Assembly (NCBI RefSeq): GCF_036173105.1 | Contig: NZ_CP108053.1 | Coordinates: forward strand, 8,928,001-8,992,000 | DNA from: Streptomyces sp. NBC_00287 | GTDB lineage: Bacteria; Actinomycetota; Actinomycetes; Streptomycetales; Streptomycetaceae | Reading direction: 5' to 3' | Length of the DNA: 64,000 bases | Part shown: positions 24,000 through 35,400 of the stretch, piece by piece | Numbering within the stretch: the first letter of the stretch is position 1 | Layout: each line of letters starts with the position of its first letter | The notes under the pieces: generated by a model | What the model was told of the DNA's origin: nothing | Seen by the model: the letters and a program-made list of their open reading frames with translations, nothing else | Database searches by the model: none | Position numbers and translations under genes: made by a program

Positions 24000-26897
24000 A
24001 TGGACCCGCACGCACTCCTCCAGCAGGTCGCCGGCCAACTGCGCGCGCTGGCCAAGGACGCCGTCGACGGCCTGGTCCGCTCCCTGCCCGAGCTCGGCGA
24101 GGACCCCTCGGCCGCCGGGACCGTGCTCGCCGGGCGGCTGCTCGCCGTGCACGACAAGCTGCCGCCCGGCAACTCGCTGGTGGAGCTGGTACGGGAGACG
24201 CTCGGCGACCTCGACGCCGCCTCGCCCGTACGGCTGCACGGCTGGCGGCGGGCCCCCGGCGCGCCCCTCGGCGTGGCCCTGGTGCTCGACGACCCGGCCG
24301 GAGCCGCGGGCGGACGCGCCGTGCTCGGAGTGACCCCGGACGGACCGGTGTTCGACGTGGTGGTCACCCCAGGGGCGGCCCTGACCCTGCCCCAGACCGT
24401 CCACGGGCCCTGGAGCGCCGAGGCGACCGTCACCGCCGCCCAGGGCTGGGACGCCGCCTTCGGGCCGGGCCTGCCGCCCGCGCCGCCCGGTGGCAGCGCC
24501 GCGATCCGGCTGCGCCGCACCGGCAGGCTCACCGCCGGAATGACCGACGGCCCGGGCGTGAGCGTCGACGGCATCGGTCTGGCCGTGACCTCGGAGCCGG
24601 GCACCCCCGCGGCCGTCGAGCTGGAGTTGCAGGGGTTCACCGCCGCCGTGCTGCCGGCCGCGCTCGCCCGCCTGCTCGGCATCGGCGGCGCGAGCCCGAT
24701 GTCGGGTCCGCCCGCGCCCGTCGTCCTGCGCGCAGACCGGGCCGAAGGCCTGCGGTTCGCCGGCACCGGCGGCCTCAACGTCCCCCTCCCGCTCCGGCTG
24801 AACGCCCCGGGGGTGTCCAGCCGGGGCGCCGCCCTGGAGCTGACCTCCGACGGGGGCGAGCCACGGCTGGCCGTGTCGGTGTCGGCCAGCGCCGGGCTTC
24901 CGGGCCTGCCCCTGAGCGTCCACCTGGAGCGCGCCGGGATCGAGCTGCCCGTCACGTTCGCCCCGGCGAACCGCCCGGGCCTCGACCCGAGCCGACTGCG
25001 CGAGCTGTTCCCGGACGGCATCGGCACCGAGTTGAAGGTGCCGCCCATCTCCGGCGGCGGCGTGGTCCGGCGTACCCCCGACCAGGGCTACGGCGGTCTG
25101 ATCTCCGTCGACCTCGGGGTGCTGCGGGTCCAGGCGGTTGCCCTGTTCCGGCCGCCCGACGGCAAGGCCCCCACCAGCTTTCTGGTGCTGCTCGCCGCCC
25201 AGTTCCCGACCCCCGGCATCCAACTCGGCCTGGGCTTCGCCCTGGACGCGGTCGGCGGTCTGGTCGGGCTGAACCGGCGCGCCGATGTCACCGCCCTGCA
25301 GCAGCTCGTCGGTGACGGCAACGCCGACCATGTGCTGTTCCCCGACCGCGCGGTGGAACGCGCCCAGGAGATCATCGGCTCGCTCGGCTCGGCGTTCCCG
25401 GTCGCTGCCGGGCGCATCCTGGTCGGGCCGATGATCCGCCTCAACTGGGGCGGCCGGATGGTGTCCCTGTCCGGGGCGCTCATCCTCGAACTGCCCGCGC
25501 CGGCACGCGCTCTGCTGCTGGGACGGCTGCTGGTCGGGCTGCCCGACCCGGCCGTGCCGCTCATCCGCCTCCAGGCCAGTGTGCTCGGGCGGCTCGAACC
25601 GGCCGTCCCGCTGGTCGAACTGCTGGTGTCGCTGTCCGGTTCGTGGATCGTCGGGCTCGCAGTGCGCGGCGACCTGTATCTGCTCGTACGCGGCGGCCGG
25701 CAGCCGGAGTTCGTCCTGTCCGCCGGCGGCTTCCACCCCCGCTACACCCGCCCCGCCCGGGTACCCGCGCTGAACCGGCTCCAGGTGGACCTGGCCCCCG
25801 GCCAGGGCTGGGGACTTCGCATGGAGGCCTATTTCGCGGTCACCTCCAACGCGGTGATGTTCGGCGGCCAGGTCCAGCTGGACGCCACGATCGCCGGCTG
25901 CGGGGTGACGGGCTGGCTGGGTCTGGACGCGCTGTTCGTCTTCGACCCGGTGTTCGCGTTCTCCGTGCACGTACGCGCCGGAGTGGCGGTACGCGCCTTC
26001 GGGCGCCGGCTGGCCGGGATCGCCCTGGACTTCACGCTGGAGGGGCCCGCCCCCTGGCATGCCTTCGGCACCGGCAGCATCTCGGTGCTGTTCTGGGACG
26101 TCGAGCTGGACTTCGACGTCCGCTGGGGCTCGCCGCCCGCCGTCCCGCCGAAGGCCGGACGCGATCCGATCGAGGCGCTGACCCCCGAACTGGCGCAGTC
26201 CAAGGCCTGGGCGGCGGAGCGGCCGGCCGCCGAACGCACCGCGCTGGTGTTCACCAGGGAAGCGAACGAGAAGCTGAACCAGGGCACCCTCGTGCACCCC
26301 GACGCCACCCTGCGCGTCTCCCAGCGCGTGGTCCCGCTGGGCGTGCCGATCTCCCGGTTCGAGCGGCGGCCGGTGCCGGCGCAGACCTGGACGATCAAGG
26401 AGATCACCCTCGGCACCACCCAGCCCGCCGCCGGACTCCCCTCGCTGTCCGAGCGGTTCGTGCCCGGAGAGTACTTCGAGCTCACCGAGGACGCCCAACT
26501 CAGCGAGCCCGCCTTCGTCAGCCGCGCGAGCGGACTGCGGGCACGCAGCGACGGCATCGTCCTCGGCGCCGGCCACCGCGTGGACGACGGCTACGAGACC
26601 GGCTACGAACCCCCGCTGCCCGAGCGGGAGTTCTCCTTCTGGCCCGGGCTGTTCCGCCTCGAGTCCGTCTTCGCCATCAGCGCCGCCGAACGGCTCGAGC
26701 GGTGGCGTACACCGGAAGCGGCCATCAAGGTGCGCACCGCCAAGCTGAGCGTGGCCGCCACCGATTCGCTTCAGCCGCTGCTGGACGACGTCACCCTGGT
26801 CGACGCCACCGCCGACGCCTGGGAGGCGATGAGCGGCCAACTCGACCAGCCGCAGGAGGCGTTGCGGCTCGTCGAGAGCTGGGAGGTGCGCCGATGA
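24000..26897 (+). CDS. 965-residue DUF6603-like protein
   Basis: Starts at ATG 24000, 5 bases after the WD40 stop; the longer open frame upstream is only antisense/offset coding of the propeller gene. The central part (about residues 550-730) has a repeated beta-rich style resembling DUF6603 proteins: FVLSAGGFHPRYTRPARVP, EAYFAVTSNAVMFGGQVQLD, GWLGLDALFVFDPVFAFSVH, then FGTGSISVLFWDVELDFDV. I recall such phrases from DUF6603 entries but could not check. Residues 730-965 are a separate, more charged region. No catalytic motif, signal peptide or clear membrane helix; the beta pattern suggests a large shell-like or carrier fold. It is linked to the 840-residue gene through a 15-codon coupling ORF. 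Confidence 0.72.
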   Translation: MDPHALLQQVAGQLRALAKDAVDGLVRSLPELGEDPSAAGTVLAGRLLAVHDKLPPGNSLVELVRETLGDLDAASPVRLHGWRRAPGAPLGVALVLDDPAGAAGGRAVLGVTPDGPVFDVVVTPGAALTLPQTVHGPWSAEATVTAAQGWDAAFGPGLPPAPPGGSAAIRLRRTGRLTAGMTDGPGVSVDGIGLAVTSEPGTPAAVELELQGFTAAVLPAALARLLGIGGASPMSGPPAPVVLRADRAEGLRFAGTGGLNVPLPLRLNAPGVSSRGAALELTSDGGEPRLAVSVSASAGLPGLPLSVHLERAGIELPVTFAPANRPGLDPSRLRELFPDGIGTELKVPPISGGGVVRRTPDQGYGGLISVDLGVLRVQAVALFRPPDGKAPTSFLVLLAAQFPTPGIQLGLGFALDAVGGLVGLNRRADVTALQQLVGDGNADHVLFPDRAVERAQEIIGSLGSAFPVAAGRILVGPMIRLNWGGRMVSLSGALILELPAPARALLLGRLLVGLPDPAVPLIRLQASVLGRLEPAVPLVELLVSLSGSWIVGLAVRGDLYLLVRGGRQPEFVLSAGGFHPRYTRPARVPALNRLQVDLAPGQGWGLRMEAYFAVTSNAVMFGGQVQLDATIAGCGVTGWLGLDALFVFDPVFAFSVHVRAGVAVRAFGRRLAGIALDFTLEGPAPWHAFGTGSISVLFWDVELDFDVRWGSPPAVPPKAGRDPIEALTPELAQSKAWAAERPAAERTALVFTREANEKLNQGTLVHPDATLRVSQRVVPLGVPISRFERRPVPAQTWTIKEITLGTTQPAAGLPSLSERFVPGEYFELTEDAQLSEPAFVSRASGLRARSDGIVLGAGHRVDDGYETGYEPPLPEREFSFWPGLFRLESVFAISAAERLERWRTPEAAIKVRTAKLSVAATDSLQPLLDDVTLVDATADAWEAMSGQLDQPQEALRLVESWEVRR

Positions 26898-26941
26898 CCG
26901 CGCCCCGCGCCTCGCACCGACCCGTCGGGAGCGTCGTATGA
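26894..26941 (+). other. 15-codon translational-coupling mini-ORF
   Basis: ATG 26894 overlaps the stop of the 965-residue gene (ATGA). The frame MTAPRASHRPVGSVV ends in a TGA (26939-26941) overlapping the ATG of the 840-residue gene, another ATGA. It exactly bridges the gap, so ribosomes could pass from one giant gene to the next by re-initiation. It may have no function as a peptide, or be chance. Confidence 0.3.
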
Positions 26942-29460
26942 GCACGCGTTGGTTCTTCTCCTCCGCGCGGGTCGGCGCCGCCGCCTCCGCCGACGGCCAG
27001 GAGCTGCGCACCGCGGTGCGGTTCTTCCGGGACATCGACGGCCGCCGCGAGGAGCCGGAAGTGGCGGGACCGACCCTGTCGCTCGTGGGACCGGGCGAGG
27101 TGCTCGGCTTCGACCGCTCGATGGTGCTGCGCGAGGAACCGCCGCCCGGCACACCCGACGCGGCGGAGAACGTGCTGGCGAGCGTGGAGCTGGCCCACGC
27201 CGACCTGCCCTGGCTGCTGTCCCCGGCGGCGGTGGCCACCGCGGGCGGACCCACCCCGCAACCCTGGATCGCGCTGATCGTGCTGGCCGAGGACGAGGCC
27301 GCCCCGCCCCGCCCCGGGCACCCGCTGCCCGTCCTCACCGCCCCGGTCGCCGCGCTGCCCCCCTTGGCCGAACGGTGGGCCTGGACCCACGTGGAGGCAC
27401 GGCTGTCCGACGACGTCACCGACCTCGACAGCGCCCGGCGCCTCGTCGAACAGGGCGTGCGCAACCACTCGGCAGGTGTCGTCGGACGGCTGCTGTGCCC
27501 GCGCCGGCTGGCCCCGGGCCGCGGCTGGATCGCCGCGGTCGTGCCCGCCACCGCGGCGGGCCGGGACGCGGGCCTGAATGTGACGCCCCGGGCGGCGGCC
27601 ACCGCGGATGCCTGGCCCGTCCCCGGCCGGGACACCGTCGACCTGCCCGTCTACCACTGGTGGACCTTCCGTACGGGGAAGGCGGGCACCTTCGAGGAAC
27701 TCGCCCGCCGGCTGCGCTTCCGGCCCGCCGCCGAGTCCGGACTCGGCACCCGGACCATCGACGTCGGCCGGCCCTGGCCCGCCGAGGAGGCCGTCGGCCC
27801 GGCCACCGTCGCCATGGACGGCGCCCTGCGGCCGCCCGGCACGGCGACACCCGAAACGTGGTCCGACCCCGCGGCCCAGGACCGGTTCCGCGCCCTGATC
27901 CGCGAGCGGGTGGACGCACCGGCCCTGCTCCGCGACGGGCCCGTGCCGCAGGGGGACGGGGAACCCGCCGAGGACCGGGACGTCGTCGCCGTGGCCCCGC
28001 CGCTCTACGGCAGCCACCACACCGGCGAGCAGACCGTGCCGGCCGAGCCCGACGTCTGGATGAGCACGCTCAACGTGGAGGTCCGCCGCCGGGTCGCCGC
28101 CGCACTCGGCTGCCGCTATGTGCAGTTGGAGCAGGAGTTCTTGATGGCCCGGGCCTGGGAACAGGTCGGCGAGATCCGGCAGGCCAACCGGCTGCTGGCG
28201 GCGGGCGAGCTGGCGGCCGTCGCCGCCGAGCGGGCCCAGCGCAAGCACCTCGACCCGCTGGACGCGGCCGACCTCGTCACCGTCATGGCGCCGGTGAGCG
28301 GGCGGGTGCCCGTGTCCGCGACGGGACCGGACGCGGAGCCGACCACCCTGGCCGCCAAGCTGGCCTCGGCCAGGCAGGACCTGCCGGTCGGCATGGCCAG
28401 TACCTCGTTCGTCCGGCTGACCCGCGCCAACGGCGCGCTGGCCCGACGGGCCGGCCTCGGCACGGACGGCGAGGTCACCGAGTCGTTCCTGGCCGGAAAG
28501 CTGAAATTGATGGGGATGGTCAGCGACGACGCGCCGGAGGGCGGCCTGCCGGGCGAACTGCGTGCCGGGCTCAGCCCCATGCGGCTGCAACTGCTGCGTC
28601 TTGCCGACCGCATCCCCGCCGACTTCTGGGCGCAGCGCACAGAGGGCGACGACCGCCCGCTGCGGCCGATCATGGCCCACCCGAGGTTCACCGTGCCGAT
28701 CGCCGAGGAACTGCTGGCCCGCTGGCCGGAATGGGCGCTGCCCGGCATCGGCGCGCTGCCGCAGGACTCGGTGACCCTGCTGGAGACCAACCCCGAGTTC
28801 ATCGCCGCGCTGCTGGTCGGGCTGAACCACGAGTTCAACCGGGAGCTGCTGTGGCGGGAGTTCCCCACCGACCAGCGCGGCACCCCGTTCGCCCGGTTCT
28901 GGCCCGGCGACAGCGCGGACGTCGAGGAGATCGCGTTGTGGCCGCCGGACGCCCCGCTGGGCAGTCAGTTGCGCACCGGCGGCGAGGGCGACCTGGCGCT
29001 GCTCGTACGCGGCGATCTGCTGCGCCGCTTCCCCGGCACCGCCCTGCTCGCCGTACGCGCAGTGGACGGCAAGCTGCCGCCCGCCTTCGACGGCGTACCG
29101 GCCACCGCGCTGGCGCTGGACGAGTCCACCGTCCTGTACCTGTTCCCCGACCTGGACGCGGAGCGCGCCCGAGCCGAGGACTGGTTCTTCGTGTTCCGCG
29201 AACCCATGCGGGGCACCCAGTTCGGCTTCGACACCGGCGACCAGCCCGCCGAGATGAAGACATGGGCCGACCTCACCTGGCAGGGCGTCCGCGTGGAGCC
29301 CACCCGATGCGTCCAGCTCGGCCAGGTGCCCGCCACGCCGACCCGGCTCACCCAGCCCGACCCGCCGGCGTGGGCCCGCGACGCGGCCGACATGGCCCGC
29401 ATCGCCTTCCAGCAGCCGTTCCAACTGGCCTTCCGGGCCACCACGTTGCTGGGCGGCTGA
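26938..29460 (+). CDS. 840-residue uncharacterised large protein
   Basis: ATG 26938, preceded by CGGGAG. I do not recognise a named domain. Conspicuous conserved-looking blocks occur in the last third: LLVGLNHEFNRELLWREFPT, DQRGTPFARFWPGD, LALLVRGDLLRRFPGTALLA, and FVFREPMRGTQFGFDTGDQP. The pattern is soluble alpha/beta with no signal peptide and no membrane segment. It lies between the 965- and 1989-residue genes with coupled or short spacing (31 bases to the next start), so the three products are probably made together and may form one complex. No catalytic residues can be named. Confidence 0.7.
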   Translation: MSTRWFFSSARVGAAASADGQELRTAVRFFRDIDGRREEPEVAGPTLSLVGPGEVLGFDRSMVLREEPPPGTPDAAENVLASVELAHADLPWLLSPAAVATAGGPTPQPWIALIVLAEDEAAPPRPGHPLPVLTAPVAALPPLAERWAWTHVEARLSDDVTDLDSARRLVEQGVRNHSAGVVGRLLCPRRLAPGRGWIAAVVPATAAGRDAGLNVTPRAAATADAWPVPGRDTVDLPVYHWWTFRTGKAGTFEELARRLRFRPAAESGLGTRTIDVGRPWPAEEAVGPATVAMDGALRPPGTATPETWSDPAAQDRFRALIRERVDAPALLRDGPVPQGDGEPAEDRDVVAVAPPLYGSHHTGEQTVPAEPDVWMSTLNVEVRRRVAAALGCRYVQLEQEFLMARAWEQVGEIRQANRLLAAGELAAVAAERAQRKHLDPLDAADLVTVMAPVSGRVPVSATGPDAEPTTLAAKLASARQDLPVGMASTSFVRLTRANGALARRAGLGTDGEVTESFLAGKLKLMGMVSDDAPEGGLPGELRAGLSPMRLQLLRLADRIPADFWAQRTEGDDRPLRPIMAHPRFTVPIAEELLARWPEWALPGIGALPQDSVTLLETNPEFIAALLVGLNHEFNRELLWREFPTDQRGTPFARFWPGDSADVEEIALWPPDAPLGSQLRTGGEGDLALLVRGDLLRRFPGTALLAVRAVDGKLPPAFDGVPATALALDESTVLYLFPDLDAERARAEDWFFVFREPMRGTQFGFDTGDQPAEMKTWADLTWQGVRVEPTRCVQLGQVPATPTRLTQPDPPAWARDAADMARIAFQQPFQLAFRATTLLGG

Positions 29461-29491
29461 CCACCGTGCCGAGGACAGGAGCAGTGGGGAC

Positions 29492-32400
29492 ATGACCGAC
29501 GCCTTCGCCGCCCGCGCGCAACTGGACCGGGCACGCACCGAAGCGGACACCGCGCAGGCCCTCGCCGACGAGCAGGAGGCCGTGGTACGGCGGGTACGGG
29601 CGCACATCCAGGCCGGCCTGCCCGATCCCCCCTTCCCGCCCACCGCCGCCGAGGCGCTCGCTGCGGCCGAGGCGGCCCTGCCGGAACTCCAGAGCAGGGC
29701 CGAGGAGCTGAACCGCCTGGCCGCCGGGGCCCAGGAGGAGCTGACCCGGGCGCTGGCCGAGGGCGAGGCACTGTTCCCCGAGAACAACACCGCGCCCATC
29801 GCGCTGCTGCCGGTGCGGGTCGAGACCATCTGGTGGGAGCCGAGGACCCTGCGGGTGCGGATCTACCCGGACGACATCCTGCTGTCCCACTTCGAGCCCG
29901 CGCTCACCCCCGCCGAGGTCGCCGCCGGTACCGCGTACTGGCAGAACCCCGGCCCCGAGGCCTGGCAGGACGTGCTCACGAAGCTGCGCCCGGCCCGCGC
30001 CTCCTGGGCGGTCCGCGCCTGCCGTCCCGGCGCCCCCGCGCCCACCCTGCGGACCGACGATCCCCAGGAGCAGCGTCCGCACGCGGTGGCGATGCCGAAG
30101 CGCTGGCGCTTCCTCGGTCTGTTCGAGGGCCAGGTGGTGATCGACAAGCTGGGCCGCCCGGTGCCCGACCCGCTGCCGATCGGCCTGCTGCGCGCCGAGG
30201 AGGAGGGCTGGGAGACCGACTGGTTCGAGGCGGTCAAGGCCGGCATGGGCATCGAGCTGATCGTCCCGCCCGAGAACACCGAGAACCTGGACCAGTTGCT
30301 GGTGGTCGGCGTACGCGACGATGCGCCCGTGGACGGCGCCGCCCGGCTGCGCGACCTGCTGCACGGCCACCGCTACGGCGGCGGCCTCGGCCTGCTGCGC
30401 TCCGGCACCGCCACCAACAACACCCCACGCTCCCGCTCGGGTTGGTCCTCGGCCCCCGCCTACCCCGGCCCGGACCCCGACCCGGAGGCGGGGGAGCGGC
30501 CGGTCGCCGACACCCTCGCGACCGCGCTGGGCCTGCCGGACGCCGGGTTCCTGCGTGGCTGCCCCGGCGCCGACGACGCCGCGCCGTCGGCCGTCGCCGC
30601 CCTGACCCTGCTCACCTGGCCCACGCTCGGCAAGGGCTTCGCCGAGGCCGCGCTGACCACGATCGACCTGGGCACCAGAGCGCCCAGCGGTGTCTCCCCC
30701 GAGGGGCCTTGGCGGGCCGTCCGTGAGCACATCGCCGAACACGTGCGCGGCCGCGGACCGCTGCCGATGCTGCGCGTCGGCCGTCAGCCGTACGGCGTGC
30801 TGCCCGTGACCGCGCTGGACGACTGGCGCGCCGAACGCGCCGACGACGTCGACGGAGTGATCGCGCCCTGGCTGATGCGGCTGCGGGAACGCTGGCGGGC
30901 TGTGGTGGCCCATCGGGTGCTGCACGACAACGGCGAGGAGGAGGTGACCATCCCGCGCGTCGAACCGGGCAAGCCCGTGGACCGGGTCGCGGTGGAGGCG
31001 TTGCAGCGGATGCCCGTGGCCACCGGCCTGGCCATGATCCGGATGAGCGGGCCGGGCCGCGCCGTGCCGTTCACCCCGCTCGACGCACCCCCCGCGGCAC
31101 TCGGCCTGCCCGGTCTGCCGCCCGACGGCCTCGCCCGCTGGACGACGACCAGCAACGGCTGGACCTCACTCGGCTGGAGCCTGGACGAGGCGACCGGCGT
31201 CCCCGAGTTCGTCACCCGGCTGTCCCCGGACGCCGAGGCCTTTCCGGCACGTGCGGCGGCCACGGCGGACTACCTGGGTGCCGTACGGGCCTTCCTGGCG
31301 GGGGAGTTGGCGGCCGAGGCGTACGACATGGCGTGGCCGGTGGAGCTGTCCAGCGGACGCGAGACCCCGCCTCGGCGCAGTACGTTCTTCGATCTTCCGG
31401 CCCTGGCCGAAGAGCCGGTCGGCGAGGAGGAGCCGCCCGGCGAGGGCGAGGAACCGGTCGAGGACGAGGACGGAACCGAGGAAGTCCCCGATGACGAACG
31501 GGACATGAGCGGAGTGCTCGACGCGCTGCTGTTCCTGCCCAACTGGTCCACCTTCCTGGGCGACTTCGACCCCGCCGGCGACCCCGTGCGGCAGGCCCTG
31601 GCCGTCACCGGCGACGTCGACCAGCTGGTCGCCGATGTGCTGGAGGGCCTGGACGAGAGCGAGCGCACGGAACGCGTCGCCGCCGCCACCCGGGCCGCGG
31701 CCGCGCTGCCCCGGCTCGAGCAGGCCCTGCGGACCCTGGCCGCCGTACCGGTGTCCCGGCTCCCCGAGCTGCTGCTGGAGGTCATCGACGTCCACTCGCA
31801 CCGCCTGGACGCCTGGATCACCTCACTGGCGTCGAAACGGCTGACCGAGCTGCGGGCGTCCGGCACGGAGGGCGTGCGGTTCGGCTGCTACGGCTGGGTG
31901 GAGGACCTGCGTCCGCCGGTGCCGAGGGAACAGGTGGAGATCGAGCTGGACGATGTGGCCACGACCGTGGAGCTGTCCGCGAAGGACGGCTACATCCACG
32001 CGCCGTCGCTGCACCACGCGGCCACGGCGGCCGTCCTGCGGTCCGGTTTCCTCGGCAACCCCGACGAGCAGAGCTACGCGGTCAACCTCACCTCCCGCCG
32101 TGCCCGCGTCGCCCGCTGGCTGCTCGGCGGTGTACGGCAGGGCCAGAACCTGGGCTCCCTGCTGGGCTACCGGTTCGAACGCGCCCTGCACGACGCGGAG
32201 TTGGACCACCTCATCGAGCGCTTCCGCCGCCAGTTCCCGCTGCCCGTCGTCCCCGAGACGGCGCCCGAGGGGACCGACGCGGACCTGTGGGCGCGCAGCG
32301 CGGAGGCGGTCTCCGCGCGCAACGTCGTCGACGGCATGGCCCTCGCACGGGCCGGGGCCGGCGCCCCCGACCTGGCCGGCGTCATCGACGAGAGCGACCG

Positions 32401-35400
32401 GGCGGCGGTGGCCCCGCTGCTGGACGACCTCGCCGACGCGCTCGACGCGGTGGGGGACCTCGTACTGGCCGAGAGTGTCCACCAGTTGGTGGGCGGGAAC
32501 CCGATCCGCGCGGGCCTGACCGCCGACACCCTCGGGCGCGGTGAGGACGTGCCGGACACCTTCCGCGTCCTGCGCACCCCGCACCGGGCCCGCGCCCTTA
32601 CCCACCGCACAGCCGCGCTGCTCCCGGCCGAACCGACCGCCCCGACCGGCTGGCCCGCCGATGCACTCGCCGCGCTGCAACCCGCCCTGGAGGCCTGGGT
32701 CGCCCATCTCCTCGGCCCCGCAACGGGCTGGATCCTCGCCGGCCGACTCGGCGAGGGTCAGGCCGAGCCCCGCCCCTTCGAACTCACCGCCGACCGGCTG
32801 GGCCTGGGCGCCCTGAGTGCCGTACTGGACGCTGCCGGTGCCGAACCGGCCGCGTTGCGCAGGGCGGTTCAGGGCGCGATGGGCGTCCCGCCGGAGACCT
32901 CCGTCGTGTTCACCGGACCTGGATGGAGCGGGCTGCACGGCCGGGCGGCCCGGATCCGGTCCCTGCTGTCGACCGCACAGCCGCTGCTGCCGTCGCACCT
33001 GCCCGACGGCGCGGCCGGCCGCTCGGTCGACACGACGCAGCTGCGCGCCCGCCTCGCCGCCTTCGCCGCGAGCCCGGCGCTCGCCGGGCACCCCGCCAAG
33101 GACAGGATCAGCGCACTGGCCACCGGGGCGGTTGCACCGGAGACGACCGACGCCTGGCTCGCGCGGGCCCGCACGGAGCTGTCCCCGGTGCTGGGCGCGG
33201 ACATCCCGCTGCTGCCCGGGCTCACCGCGACGGCCCCGCCACCGGCGGGCCGCGGCAATCTGCCCGGCGCCGACATCGAAGACTGGCTGCGGCGCAACGC
33301 GGCCGTACGCCCCACGGTGCGCACACTGCACGAGACGCTGCTGCTGGCCGGGAACCGGGCCGGACGGGTGGAACGGCTGCGCGCGGACCAGCATCCGACG
33401 GCCGAGGGCGACGCCTGGATCGGCGGCCCCTTCCCCGTCGGGCAGCGCCCGCCCGCCACGACCCACCTGGTCTGGCACGCTCCGCACGACATCGCGGCGG
33501 ACGCGGAAGTCACCGGTCTCGTCCTGGACGAGTGGATCGAACTCCTCCCCGGCTCCGACCAGCCGCCGCCGGGACCCGACCCGGCGCCGGAGACCGAACT
33601 GACGGGCGTCGCCTTCCACTACGACCGCCCGGACGCCAAGGCCCCGCACAGCGTGCTCCTCGCGGTCCCCCCGGACCTGGACCGCGGGTGGACCTCCGAC
33701 GGGCTGATGCAGGTGCTGCGGGAGACGCTGGAACTGGCCAAGCTGCGCGCCGTCGACCACCAGGACCTGAATGCGCTGAACTCGCTCCTGCCCGGCATCC
33801 GTATCGCCCAGCAGAGCGCGACCGGCCGGGCCCTGGCCCAGATCGAGTCGAAACGGGACGACACCGACCTGGAGGGCCCCTTCCAGCTGGAGCCCCGGCA
33901 CCGGGCAACCGACGTCGACGCAGGGCTCGCCGCCCGGGTGCACGACCCGCTGTGGCTGCTCACCCGGCAGTGGCAGTTCGGGGAGTTCGCCGCCCAGGAC
34001 GCCGGATCCCCGGCCGTGGTGCGGATGAGCGGCAGCAGCGCGCCGGTCGATGCCTGGCGCCCGGGCGGGGCCGCCGACTGGGTGCCGTACGACCTCGGCC
34101 AGGGCCCGCTGGACACCCAGATCGAGGACGAGCCCGTCCAGGTCGACGAGCGGCTGCGCGCCGAGGGCGGCGCGGCGCTGCTGCGCATGTCCGACGACGC
34201 CGGACTGCTCGCCGCCGCCCTGACGGCCCTGGCCCCGCACCGACTTCGGACCGGGGAGGAGCCGGACGTCGGCCTGATCGGCCTGCTCGACGGCGCTCTG
34301 CCCGACGCGGCATCGGTGGCGGCCGCGCTGGACGCGGGCACCTTCGACGCCGGACCTGACCCGCGCCTCGGCGAGGTGGCCGCCCGCTGGCGGAACTGGT
34401 GGGCCGCCCAACTGGCCGAGCACGGCCCGGACTGCTTCGACCCGCATCGCGGCGAGTACGCGGCCGAACTGTCCACCGGCGGCACGGTCCTGCGGGCCGA
34501 GGAGTACCAGGGCGACGGCCTGGACTGGTACTCCCTCGACGTCCACCCCGACCCCGACGCCGAGGCGGCACCGCCGGGACAGAGCCGGGCGTTCGCGGAG
34601 GAGGGCCTGCCCTCGACCGTGCGGTACGGCGGGCTGCCGGCCGACCGGTTCTGGGAGATGGAGGACGCGCGCGTCGACCTCAGCGCGGCGGATGTGTCCG
34701 CGCTGGACACCGGGCGGCTGCTGCTGATCTCGTTCGCCACGGTCTTCGGCAACGACTGGTTCCTGGTGCCGCTGGAGGTGCCGACCGCGTCACTGACCGT
34801 CCTGGACCGGCTCCTCGTACGGGACGTCTTCGGCCGCCACCACCTGGTCGAGCGGGCCGGCCGCGACGACCCGTCCTGGACGATGTTCACCCTGAGCAGC
34901 CCCGACCCGGACCACCCCGCCGCGTCCGGGCTGCTGATCCTGCCCTCCGAACGCGGCCAGCCGGGACAGCCCCTCGAACGGGTCCTCCTCGCCCGCGACG
35001 AACTGGCCAACCTCGCCTGGGCGGTTCAGCACCACTACACCGACGGCCGCGGCGAACCGGTCGACCGCCGCGACCGCTGGGCCCGCAACGCACCGCCCGA
35101 AACGGCTGTACCCGGACTCGATGCCGTGCCCGCGTACGCGGTCCAGTCCATCGTCCCTGACTACTGGTTCCCCCTGGTCCCCGAACCGGTGCGAGCCGGC
35201 CAGATCCGGTTCCGCCTGGCCACCCTCACCGGCCCCGGTCTCGACTCCCGCCCCGAGGGCCGGCTCATCACCCCCGGGCTGTGGCTGCACGAGGAGGAAG
35301 TACCGCGCGAGGGAGTCCTGGTCGCCCGCCGCCCCGTCCTGGCCCGCTGGTCCGACGGCACCTGGCACAGCTGGGTACGCAGGGAGAAGACCCCTGGCAC

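Noticed and set aside
22845..27635. 1596-codon open frame on the minus strand across the WD40 and 965-aa genes
   Set aside because: It is antisense to well-formed genes with recognisable repeats, is rich in Ser/Arg/Pro/Gly as expected for a GC-rich shadow frame, and has no motif or ribosome site.
26791..29829. 1012-codon open frame on the minus strand across the 840-aa gene
   Set aside because: Low-complexity antisense shadow; the plus-strand frame has coherent protein character, ribosome site and coupling with neighbours.
31823..34546. 907-codon minus-strand frame inside the 1989-aa gene
   Set aside because: Gly/Arg/Val-rich shadow frame with no domain signal.
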